Source: Phyllobacteriaceae bacterium (lineage in GTDB: Bacteria; Pseudomonadota; Alphaproteobacteria; Rhizobiales; Rhizobiaceae). Taken from it: a stretch of DNA of 14,706 nt. How positions within the stretch are numbered: the stretch's first letter is position 1; every line of letters begins with the position of its first letter. Shown one piece after another: positions 1 through 6,878 of the stretch. The notes under the pieces are model-generated. The model was not told the origin of the DNA, did not search any database, and saw only the letters and a list, made by a program, of their open reading frames with translations. Location: positions 1 to 14,706 of the forward strand of contig JAHEGF010000062.1 in the NCBI GenBank assembly GCA_024645155.1, read 5' to 3'. The position numbers and the translations under genes were made by a program.

Positions 1-938
1 CCGAAGAGGCTGGAGCAGTCAAATCTGGCAAGGAGCCGGCCGGACAGGATGAACCGGGACGCGTTGTCGCCACACAGGAAGATCCGGGCCGCCAGCAGCC
101 CGCTGCCGGGCCAGCCGACCCTGCCGCGCCTGCAATTGAGGATAATCAACGCGTGGCAATGACCGAACCCGCTGCCGGGGCTGAAAAACCTGCTGACCAG
201 CCGTCAGTGGCGCCAGCGGCTGAAAAATCTGGCGCTTCGGTGTCGGTGGAAGCCGTCGAGATTGACGGGAATGCGGTATTTGTTGCTGGCAATGGCCGCG
301 CAGGCAGTGTCGTTCGCATTTATGCCAACGATATTTTGCTCGGTCAGACCACGGTCTCGCCAATTGGCCGATTTTTACTGGAAACGGTCCGCGAATTGCC
401 GGTAGGCGATTACATCATTCGCGCCGACATGCTTGATGCAAGGGGCGTGGAAGTTGTGTCGCGGGCAGCAGTGCCGTTTGAACGCGAGGCAGGCGAGAAG
501 GTTTCCGCCGTTGCCACACCGCCAAGCGGCGATACAACGGCAAATGCCGGAAAAGCGGCCGAGAAGCAAGATACTGGTACCGCTCCGCAAAACCCGTTGT
601 CAAATCTCGAGAAAAGCGGACTCCCCGAACTCAACACGACAATTGCCAGTACGCCGCCGGAAATTGTCGGAACCAAGCTGACCGGGGTGGATTCTTCGGT
701 CATCATTCGCCGGGGTGACAATTTGTGGCGCATCTCGCGACGGGTGTATGGCCGCGGTATACGATACACAACGATTTACTTGGCCAACCAGGATCAAATC
801 CGGGATCCGGACCGAATCTGGCCAGGCCAGGTATTCTCGGTTCCCGAAAAGACGGCCGAAGGCGAAGTCGCCGACCGCTCTGTGATCGAGGAACGCATGG
901 CCGACGACAAGATGTCCGGCGGCAAGAAATCCAACTGA
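1..938 (+). CDS. LysM-domain cell-envelope protein, 5' end outside the window
   Basis: The frame is open from the first bases of the window to a TGA at 936-938, so the true start lies upstream; the in-frame ATG at 153 is probably internal. About 311 codons are visible. The first part (to about 240) is a low-complexity Ala/Pro/Glu/Gly linker. Bases about 252-480 encode a small beta-rich Ig-like unit with alternating hydrophobic residues (VEIDGNAVFVAGNG onward). A second flexible linker follows. Bases about 702-845 encode a LysM module: RRGDNLWRISRRVYG, then YLANQDQI, then a WPGQVFSVP ending, which is the usual LysM pattern. LysM domains bind N-acetylglucosamine polymers such as peptidoglycan, so a periplasmic or wall-associated role is likely. 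Any signal peptide or membrane anchor would be upstream and cannot be seen. Proteins of this type are common and poorly characterised in Rhizobiales. The LysM call is firm; the exact function is unknown. Confidence 0.85.
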   Translation, partial: EEAGAVKSGKEPAGQDEPGRVVATQEDPGRQQPAAGPADPAAPAIEDNQRVAMTEPAAGAEKPADQPSVAPAAEKSGASVSVEAVEIDGNAVFVAGNGRAGSVVRIYANDILLGQTTVSPIGRFLLETVRELPVGDYIIRADMLDARGVEVVSRAAVPFEREAGEKVSAVATPPSGDTTANAGKAAEKQDTGTAPQNPLSNLEKSGLPELNTTIASTPPEIVGTKLTGVDSSVIIRRGDNLWRISRRVYGRGIRYTTIYLANQDQIRDPDRIWPGQVFSVPEKTAEGEVADRSVIEERMADDKMSGGKKSN

Positions 939-965
939 ACATTCCGCGACGGCAAACCGCAGCGG

Positions 966-1005
966 TTGCACTCAACAAATAAATCGTCTATCGTCGATTA
1001 ACGAT
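966..1005 (+). promoter_or_regulatory. Putative arsR promoter with overlapping palindromic operator
   Basis: The 92-base gap between the LysM gene and the chosen arsR start holds a loose promoter. A TTGCAC (966-971) stands 17 bases before TATCGT (989-994). The imperfect palindrome ATCGTCGATTAACGAT (990-1005, arms ATCGT/ACGAT) covers the -10 region, and another ATCGT lies at 983-987. ArsR/SmtB repressors typically bind AT-rich dyads over their own promoters, so this fits negative autoregulation that would extend to the downstream exporter gene. The promoter boxes match the consensus only partly. The assignment is inference from position and symmetry. Confidence 0.4.
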
Positions 1006-1030
1006 GATTGGTCGAACGGACGTATCCATC

Positions 1031-1336
1031 ATGACATCTCATTCCATTGCTGCACAGCTTGCAGCGCTTGGCCATCCGGCCCGGCTCAAGATCATGAGCC
1101 ATCTTGCCTGCGACGACGGGCGGTGCTGCGGTGACGTTGTTTCGTGCGTCGATCTTGCGCAATCCACTGTCTCCCAGCATCTCAAAATACTGGTGGATGC
1201 CGGATTGGTGCACTATGTGCGGAAAGGTAAGCAATCGCGGTATACCATTAATGCCAAGGCGGTTGATGCATTGAAGCAGGAGTTTACCGCATTTGCAGGT
1301 GCCTGCTGCGAAGACAAAACAGAATGCTGCGGTTGA
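1031..1336 (+). CDS. ArsR/SmtB-family metal(loid)-sensing repressor, cysteine-rich
   Basis: A 101-residue winged-helix regulator. AALGHPARLKIMSHL is the typical ArsR first helix, and QSTVSQHLKILVDAGLV followed by VRKGKQSRYTIN gives the recognition helix and wing. Numbered from the ATG at 1031, it has eight cysteines: C27, C32-C33, C39, and a C-terminal C92-C93-x5-C99-C100. C32 falls where E. coli ArsR has the first Cys of its CVC motif. The tail CC-x5-C has the same spacing as the As(III) site I recall for Acidithiobacillus ferrooxidans ArsR (Cys95/96/102). I chose ATG 1031 because the ATG at 1004 sits inside the palindrome and has no ribosome-binding site; the site for 1031 is weak (ACGGA, about 10 bases upstream). 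The next gene, an Atm1-type exporter, follows within 40 bases. No arsC, arsB or acr3 is in view. The family is certain; the ligand (arsenite, antimonite or a soft metal) is inferred. Confidence 0.88.
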   Translation: MTSHSIAAQLAALGHPARLKIMSHLACDDGRCCGDVVSCVDLAQSTVSQHLKILVDAGLVHYVRKGKQSRYTINAKAVDALKQEFTAFAGACCEDKTECCG

Positions 1337-1376
1337 AACGCCGGCAGCAAAACGAGTTCCAGGTGAAAGACCAGAA

Positions 1377-3317
1377 TTGACCGACAAAACCGTATCTGCG
1401 GAAAGCGGCTCTACGCTGCGGACCATTTCCAATCTTTGGCCCTATATGTGGCCGGCCGACCGGCCGGACCTGAAAGCACGTGTATTGTGGGCGGCACTTT
1501 TTCTGGTGCTGGCAAAACTGGTGCTTGTACTGGTGCCCTACACTTTCAAATGGGTCGCCGACGCGTTGACCGGCACATTCGAAAAGCCGGGTCTTCTGCC
1601 GGCGTTTCTGATTGCTCCGGTCATGCTCGTGGTGGCTTACAATTCCGCACGTATCATCCAGGTCGGTTTCAACCAGCTGCGCGATGCGTTGTTTGCCCGT
1701 GTCGGTCAGCACGCCGTTCGCCAGCTTGCGCGCAAGACATTCGTGCACATGCATAATCTGTCGTTGCGGTTTCACCTGGAACGGCGGACCGGCGGTCTCC
1801 AGCGTGTGATAGAGCGTGGTACAAAGGGGATTGAAACTATCGTTCGTTTCACCATCCTCAATACGGCGCCGACAATTCTCGAATTTGGACTGACAGCCGT
1901 AATATTTGCAGTGGCCTATGGATTTTCCTATCTCGGGATCATTGCAGCGACGGTCATCGCCTACACTTGGTTTACCGTGCGCGCCAGCGATTGGCGTATA
2001 TCCATACGCCGCGAGATGAATGACAGCGATACTGACGCCAACACGAAGGCTGTGGATTCGCTGCTCAATTTCGAGACCGTTAAGTATTTCGGCAATGAAG
2101 AAATGGAAGCCAACCGTTTTGACCGCTCCATGGCGCGTTATGAAGAGGCGGCCACCAAGACGTGGACGTCGTTGGGTTGGCTGAACTTCGGACAGGGCCT
2201 GATATTCGGCATTGGCATGGCGGCTGCAATGGTCCTGTCTGCGCTTGCGGTAATGCGCGGTGAACAGACGATCGGCGATTTCGTGTTCATCAACGCCATG
2301 TTGATGCAGTTGTCGATACCGCTGAATTTCATTGGCTTTATCTACCGCGAAATCCGCCAGGGATTGACCGACATTGAGCAGATGTTCGACCTTCTCGACG
2401 TCAAGCAGGAGATCGTCAACAAGCCTGATGCCGCGCAACTGAAAGTTGAACGGGGGGCGATAAAATTCGACAATGTCCATTTCGCATATGATGAAAACCG
2501 CAAAATCCTCAAAGGCATAAGCTTCGAAGTGCCGGCCGGGAAAACGCTGGCGATCGTAGGCCCGTCAGGCGCCGGCAAGTCGACGATATCGCGTCTGCTT
2601 TTCCGGTTTTACGATATTCAGAATGGCGCAGTCACGATCGACGGGGCCGATATTCGTGACGTTTCCCAGGAAAGCCTGCGTCACGCAATCGGTATCGTCC
2701 CCCAGGATACTGTGCTGTTTAACGACACCATTGCCTACAATATTCGCTACGGGCGTATAGCCGCGACCCCCGAGGAAGTTGCCGAGGCAGCCGAACTGGC
2801 ACAGATTGGCGAATTCATCGCAGCGTTGCCTGACGGGTACAAGTCCATGGTTGGAGAGCGCGGTCTGAAGCTGTCCGGCGGTGAAAAGCAGCGTGTGGCA
2901 ATTGCGCGGACGATACTGAAGGCGCCGCCAATCCTCATCCTTGACGAGGCCACATCGGCGCTCGACACCCAGACGGAACGTGAAATTCAGTCGTCGCTCG
3001 ATCTTGTTAGCAAGGGAAGGACAACCTTGATGATCGCCCATCGCCTGTCGACGGTAATCGGAGCCGACGAAATCATCGTGCTCAAGGACGGCCAGATTGC
3101 CGAACAGGGCACGCACCGCTCCCTGTTGGCAAAAAAGGGTCTCTATGAAGAGATGTGGAACCGCCAGCGCGAGGCTACCGAGGCGGAGGAACGGCTGCGC
3201 AAGGCCCGTGAAGAGGATGAAATGGGGGTTTTGGGACCGGCGCCGGCCGCGGAAAAACCGGAATTCAGTGCTGCGACACAGGACGAGGGCAAGACACAGG
3301 TACTAACCATAACCTGA
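1377..3317 (+). CDS. atm1: Atm1-type ABC exporter, fused permease and ATPase
   Basis: A half-transporter of about 646 residues (start at TTG 1377) in the inner membrane, working as a homodimer. Residues 1 to about 330 form the six-helix permease with the Atm1 hallmark NFETVKYFGNEE. R207, R211, N270, Q273, G320 and R324 line up, each one residue off, with R206, R210, N269, Q272, G319 and R323, which I recall as the glutathione site of Novosphingobium Atm1. The ATPase follows: Walker A GPSGAGKST (K401), Q-loop Q443, LSGGEKQR at 499-506, Walker B ILILDE (D523, E524) and H-loop H555. A charged tail ends the protein. The family exports glutathione-based sulfur species or glutathione-metal conjugates. 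There is no in-frame ATG before 1446. TTG 1377 is preceded by AGGTGA and leaves an N-terminus close in length to relatives. An alternative TTG at 1293 has AGGAG 10 bases upstream and would overlap arsR by 44 bases. Family and function class are sure; the start is not. Confidence 0.9.
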   Translation: MTDKTVSAESGSTLRTISNLWPYMWPADRPDLKARVLWAALFLVLAKLVLVLVPYTFKWVADALTGTFEKPGLLPAFLIAPVMLVVAYNSARIIQVGFNQLRDALFARVGQHAVRQLARKTFVHMHNLSLRFHLERRTGGLQRVIERGTKGIETIVRFTILNTAPTILEFGLTAVIFAVAYGFSYLGIIAATVIAYTWFTVRASDWRISIRREMNDSDTDANTKAVDSLLNFETVKYFGNEEMEANRFDRSMARYEEAATKTWTSLGWLNFGQGLIFGIGMAAAMVLSALAVMRGEQTIGDFVFINAMLMQLSIPLNFIGFIYREIRQGLTDIEQMFDLLDVKQEIVNKPDAAQLKVERGAIKFDNVHFAYDENRKILKGISFEVPAGKTLAIVGPSGAGKSTISRLLFRFYDIQNGAVTIDGADIRDVSQESLRHAIGIVPQDTVLFNDTIAYNIRYGRIAATPEEVAEAAELAQIGEFIAALPDGYKSMVGERGLKLSGGEKQRVAIARTILKAPPILILDEATSALDTQTEREIQSSLDLVSKGRTTLMIAHRLSTVIGADEIIVLKDGQIAEQGTHRSLLAKKGLYEEMWNRQREATEAEERLRKAREEDEMGVLGPAPAAEKPEFSAATQDEGKTQVLTIT

Positions 3318-3385
3318 TACATTCCCTTTGATCGGAAACTTTTTTAGGATAGAGGCAAGTGTTCAAGATGCCGGGATCTGCGTGT

Positions 3386-3411
3386 GTTCCGGCGTGATAA
3401 TAATACGGAAC
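3386..3411 (+). repeat. Inverted repeat spanning the psd ribosome-binding region
   Basis: Perfect 6-base arms GTTCCG (3386-3391) and CGGAAC (3406-3411) flank a 14-base AT-rich spacer containing GATAATAATA. The right arm includes GGAA (3407-3410), the only Shine-Dalgarno-like bases before the psd ATG at 3421. It could be an operator over a -10-like sequence or an RNA stem that hides the ribosome-binding site. It is short enough to be chance. Confidence 0.3.
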
Positions 3412-3420
3412 CGGTACCTG

Positions 3421-4119
3421 ATGAGCCTCGCCGACACCATGCGAAACGCATTCGTACCCGTCCATCCGGCCGGATGGCCGTTCGTAGCCGGGTTCTTCGG
3501 TGCATCGGTAGTTCTCGGCTTCATCTGGATCCCGTTGTTTTGGTTCGGCCTGCTGCTGACGGCCTGGTGCGCCTATTTCTTTCGTGATCCTGAGCGGATC
3601 ACTCCAACCGCGGACAACCTGGTAATAAGCCCTGCCGACGGTATCGTCTCCGCAGTCGGCCCCGCAACACCGCCGGATGAGCTCGACCTGGGCAGCGATG
3701 AAATGCTACGTATATCGGTCTTCATGAACGTCTTTTCATGTCATGTAAATCGCGCTCCGGTTCGCGGGCATGTATCTAAGATCGAACACCGTCCGGGCAA
3801 GTTCCTCAATGCCGAACTGGACAAGGCGAGCAGTGAAAACGAGCGCAATGGGCTGGTTATTGACAGTCCCAACGGCTCGGTTGGCGTTGTCCAGATTGCC
3901 GGCCTTGTCGCCCGCCGGATCATTTGCTGGCATGACGAAGGAACGAATATCAAAATTGGGGAGCGCTTCGGCCTCATCCGGTTCGGATCGCGTGTCGATG
4001 TATATTTGCCGCTGGTGGCAGCGACCCGGGTCGCTGTCGGACAGACGGCGGTGGCCGGTGAGACAGTCGTGGCAGAGTTTGGAAAGAAGCCGGTACCCCT
4101 TCTGGTCAACAGGTCCTGA
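3421..4119 (+). CDS. psd: Phosphatidylserine decarboxylase proenzyme
   Basis: A 232-residue short-form (PSD-A type) decarboxylase that turns phosphatidylserine into phosphatidylethanolamine at the inner membrane. The start is ATG 3421, giving MSLADTMRNAFVPVHPAGWP, the usual N-terminus in Rhizobiales. The frame stays open upstream to ATG 3328, but that stretch does not look like the family. One or two hydrophobic segments (about 15-50) precede AYFFRDPERITPT and the SPADG motif. The self-cleavage site is RFGSR: cutting between G189 and S190 would leave a 43-residue alpha chain with an N-terminal pyruvoyl group made from S190. All expected motifs are present. It lies 103 bases after atm1 and 8 bases before pssA, the gene for the enzyme that makes its substrate. 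The ribosome-binding site is weak (GGAA) and lies in the inverted repeat noted separately. Confidence 0.96.
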   Translation: MSLADTMRNAFVPVHPAGWPFVAGFFGASVVLGFIWIPLFWFGLLLTAWCAYFFRDPERITPTADNLVISPADGIVSAVGPATPPDELDLGSDEMLRISVFMNVFSCHVNRAPVRGHVSKIEHRPGKFLNAELDKASSENERNGLVIDSPNGSVGVVQIAGLVARRIICWHDEGTNIKIGERFGLIRFGSRVDVYLPLVAATRVAVGQTAVAGETVVAEFGKKPVPLLVNRS

Positions 4120-4127
4120 TTGCTGCC

Positions 4128-4949
4128 ATGGAAACACCGTTCCAACCTTTCGATCCTGACGGAAACGGCAATGGCGGCCGGGGTCCCAGATTGCGCGAAA
4201 TCCCGCTTCGCCTGATCATCCCGAATCTTGTCACGGTGCTCGCTATATGTGCGGGTCTGTCGGGTATACGTCTGGCATTCGAGGGGCGCTTCGAGACCGC
4301 GGTCGCGATGGTTCTGCTGGCGGCCTTTCTCGACGCCATGGATGGCCGTGTGGCGCGCCGGCTGAAAGCGACATCCCAGTTTGGCGCACAGATGGATTCA
4401 CTCGCTGACGTCGTCAATTTCGGCGTCGCTCCGGCGCTCGTATTGTATGCCTATCTGCTGGATATCGCCCGTCCGGCCGGGTGGATCGCCGCTTTGGTTT
4501 TTGTAGTTGCCGCAGCATTGCGCCTTGCACGGTTCAATGTCATGGCGGAAAAACCCGGAAAGGCGAAATGGCAAGCCGACTACTTCATCGGCGTACCTGC
4601 GCCGGCTGCGGCTGTATTGGTCATGTTGCCGGTTTATCTCGGGTTCCTCGGGATAGAAGCAACGAAAACTTTCGCGATGATCGGCGTGGTTTTCACACTG
4701 GCGATGGCATTTTTGATGATCAGCCGCTTGCCGGTATTTTCCGGCAAGAGCAGCGGTGCGGCGGTCCGCCGCGACTGGGTGGTTCCCGTTATTCTGCTGG
4801 TTGTGGTCTACGTGCTGTTTTTGACCACCTACACATGGGAAACCATGACATTTTCGGCGGTGGCATATTTGTGTTTTCTGCCCTTCAGCGCCCGGATGTT
4901 CCAGAAAAGGCTCGAAAAGGAAGAAGAAGCAGGCAAAGAGCAAAACTGA
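4128..4949 (+). CDS. pssA: CDP-diacylglycerol-serine O-phosphatidyltransferase (type II)
   Basis: A 273-residue integral membrane enzyme that joins CDP-diacylglycerol and serine to give phosphatidylserine, the substrate of Psd. The CDP-alcohol phosphotransferase motif is complete: D69-x2-D72-G73-x2-A76-R77-x8-G86-x3-D90-x3-D94, which binds the metal and CDP. The motif shows it is the membrane-bound type II enzyme and not the E. coli PLD-like type. About eight hydrophobic segments follow a soluble N-terminal stretch rich in Pro, Asp and Gly, and the protein ends in a charged Lys/Glu tail. ATG 4128 is 8 bases past the psd stop. Its own ribosome-binding site is poor, so coupling to psd translation is likely. 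Order and spacing are typical for rhizobia, where these two enzymes form the phosphatidylethanolamine branch. Confidence 0.95.
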   Translation: METPFQPFDPDGNGNGGRGPRLREIPLRLIIPNLVTVLAICAGLSGIRLAFEGRFETAVAMVLLAAFLDAMDGRVARRLKATSQFGAQMDSLADVVNFGVAPALVLYAYLLDIARPAGWIAALVFVVAAALRLARFNVMAEKPGKAKWQADYFIGVPAPAAAVLVMLPVYLGFLGIEATKTFAMIGVVFTLAMAFLMISRLPVFSGKSSGAAVRRDWVVPVILLVVVYVLFLTTYTWETMTFSAVAYLCFLPFSARMFQKRLEKEEEAGKEQN

Positions 4950-4997
4950 CCGGCCGGCAATTTTACCAATTCTTGAGATGAAACACCTTATTGTAGC

Positions 4998-5047
4998 AGG
5001 AGGATTGTGCGCCGCCAGGCGCTGATGACACGCGACGGAGTCTGGTT
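4998..5047 (+). promoter_or_regulatory. Leader of the membrane-protein gene with two ribosome-binding sites and tiny ORFs
   Basis: A near-perfect AGGAGG (4998-5003) is not followed by a start at useful spacing for a long ORF. The likely site for the large gene is GGAG at 5037-5040, 7 bases before TTG 5048. A 15-codon frame (ATG 4978, TGA 5023-5025) overlaps the ATG of a 14-codon frame (5025-5069) as TGATG, and the latter runs across the TTG start. GCGCC-GCCA-GGCGC (5009-5022) can fold into a small hairpin. This may be a translated leader or mere coincidence. Confidence 0.3.
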
Positions 5048-6862
5048 TTGTCAGGAGAAACAGCTGTAAGCGCCCTTAGCCGGCGCCAGGGTTCCCTTTG
5101 GAGAGATCACGGTCCTGCGCTGGTTGCCGCTGTTTTTGCGAGTTTACTTGTTGCCGGCTTGCATGTGTACAATGGTGAAGACTGGATCGGCTTCGACAAT
5201 GACGACGCCATGCGCATGGTTCAGGTGCGTGATTTGCTGGCGGGCCAGGGCTGGTTTGACCTGACGCAGTACAGGCTTGGGCCAGCGGGCGGTTCATCGA
5301 TGCATTGGTCGCGGCTGGTTGATGCGCCGATTGCCGGTCTGGTGTTGCTTTTCTCCGCGTTCGTCCCGGTGTCAACCGCCGAGCATGCCGCGGTCTTCGT
5401 ATGGCCACTATTGACAAGCGTGCCAGTATTTCTGGCGATGGCGGTTGCAGCACGCAGACTGGGCGGCAAAAAGGCGGTGCTGCCGGCACTGATCATGACA
5501 ATTCTGTTTGTCTACCAGGTGCGCCGCTTTGCTCCCGGATCAATTGATCACCACAACGTGCAAATGGCGCTGATGGCGATACTGTTTGCCTCCCTGCTTG
5601 ATCGCCGGATGTCGTCATTGTCGTTTTCCATCGGCGGAATTGCGGCTGCAACTGCAGCGGCAATTGGCGCCGAGGTGCTGCCATTGGTTGCCATATCCTG
5701 CGCCTGGATCGCGCTGCTATGGGGCCATTACGGAAAACAAGCCGTTGGCGCAGCTTCGGCATTTTGCCTGGCGTTTGCACTGACACTGGCCGCCATCTTT
5801 TATTTGACGGTGCCTCCGTCGATCTACGACCGGGTGCAATGCGATGGATTTTCGTCCGGCGTTTACATGATCGGAACAGTTGGGTCTGGAGCCCTGTTTT
5901 TGACCGTCTCCTTCATAAGATCCGGCAGCCGGCTTACCCGGTTTGCGGCTCTTGCATCGGCCGGGTTGGGCATTGTGGTGGCAGCCCTGATACTGGTACC
6001 AAACTGCTTTTCCGGATCCCTGTACGACATTGATCCCCTTCTCAAGGAATTGTGGCTGGACAACGTGACCGAAGCGCAGTCGGTGCTCGATATTCTGACA
6101 ATGAGGACTACTGCAGCCGGGCATCTCTACGCGGTTCCGATTTTCGCACTCATCATCTGCGCGATCCGTTACGCAAAGGGCAACGGTTCATCATACCTAT
6201 TTGCTGCAATGGCACTGTTGGCTGCCGCCTTCCTTATTTCCTTGTATCAGGTCCGCGGATCGACCTTTGCAAATCTCTTCGCCATTGCACCGCTGGCAGT
6301 TTTCATTGCTGAACGCCGTGAAATTGCCGGTAGGCCCGGCGCATGTAAGACCCAAATATTTGGATATTTGCTGGCGGCAGCGGCGTCATTGCAGTTTTTC
6401 TGGCTGATGGCCGGAGTGGGATTGCAGGTTGCCGTCGACGCGATCGCAGGTCAAAATTCAAGCACCGGTTCGACTTTGAATTCGTGCGCGACTGAGTCGG
6501 TGCTTGCGGGATTGGCAAAAGAGCCGCCCGGTACCGTCGCCGGCATCTCCAATCTTGGCGCACGAATATTATTGTATACCCACCACCGGGCAATTTCAGC
6601 TCCATATCACCGCAACAAGGATGCAATGTTGGCGATGGTTCAAATGGGAACGCAATCACCGGAAAAGGCGAAAAACATCATGCGGGAATATGGCGCTGAC
6701 TGGCTAGTCATGTGCCCCGATAACAAGGAAACGGTCATTTTGGCTGACGTGGCCCCTGACGGTTTCTATGCTCAACTCAAAGCTGGTCAAATACCGCCGT
6801 TTCTCCGCTTATTCAGCGAAGACAAGGAGGCCGGGCTGCAGATTTATCGCGTGATCCGGTAA
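5048..6862 (+). CDS. Polytopic membrane protein, putative GT-C fold glycosyl/oligosaccharyl transferase
   Basis: A 604-residue inner-membrane protein with about a dozen hydrophobic segments judged by eye. A short cytoplasmic tail and one helix (about 24-42) lead to a long first outer loop with GFDNDDAMRMVQVRD (D50, D52, D53) and GPAGGSSMHWSRLVDAP. The second outer loop has FAPGSIDHHNVQ (D167, H168, H169). A first loop with an acidic metal motif and a second loop with another acidic site is the layout of GT-C enzymes such as STT3/PglB/AglB, which use lipid-linked sugar donors. After the last helix (about 436-468) comes a soluble domain of about 135 residues without the STT3 WWDYG motif. Similar alphaproteobacterial proteins are, to my memory, annotated only as hypothetical or wrongly as AcrB-like. 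The start is TTG 5048 with GGAG 7 bases upstream; no in-frame ATG or GTG precedes it before the stop at 4994. It is 98 bases after pssA and converges on the SDR gene. The transferase role is inferred. Confidence 0.6.
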   Translation: MSGETAVSALSRRQGSLWRDHGPALVAAVFASLLVAGLHVYNGEDWIGFDNDDAMRMVQVRDLLAGQGWFDLTQYRLGPAGGSSMHWSRLVDAPIAGLVLLFSAFVPVSTAEHAAVFVWPLLTSVPVFLAMAVAARRLGGKKAVLPALIMTILFVYQVRRFAPGSIDHHNVQMALMAILFASLLDRRMSSLSFSIGGIAAATAAAIGAEVLPLVAISCAWIALLWGHYGKQAVGAASAFCLAFALTLAAIFYLTVPPSIYDRVQCDGFSSGVYMIGTVGSGALFLTVSFIRSGSRLTRFAALASAGLGIVVAALILVPNCFSGSLYDIDPLLKELWLDNVTEAQSVLDILTMRTTAAGHLYAVPIFALIICAIRYAKGNGSSYLFAAMALLAAAFLISLYQVRGSTFANLFAIAPLAVFIAERREIAGRPGACKTQIFGYLLAAAASLQFFWLMAGVGLQVAVDAIAGQNSSTGSTLNSCATESVLAGLAKEPPGTVAGISNLGARILLYTHHRAISAPYHRNKDAMLAMVQMGTQSPEKAKNIMREYGADWLVMCPDNKETVILADVAPDGFYAQLKAGQIPPFLRLFSEDKEAGLQIYRVIR

Positions 6863-6878
6863 CATACGCTAGACCCGG

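Noticed and set aside
955..967. AACCG-CAG-CGGTT hairpin as a terminator for the LysM gene
   Set aside because: Short stem, no following T-run, and it overlaps the likely arsR -35 region.
1004..1030. ATG 1004 as an upstream start for the ArsR repressor
   Set aside because: It lies inside the probable operator, has no Shine-Dalgarno, and the added residues do not resemble the family N-terminus.
1284..2480. Long open frame on the minus strand opposite atm1
   Set aside because: Antisense shadow of a conserved ABC exporter; composition rich in His, Arg, Gln and Cys, typical of reversed coding frames.
3328..3420. In-frame extension of psd to ATG 3328
   Set aside because: The extra residues lack similarity to Psd N-termini as I know them, while MSLADTMRNAFVPVH at 3421 fits; the extension would also cover the inverted repeat.
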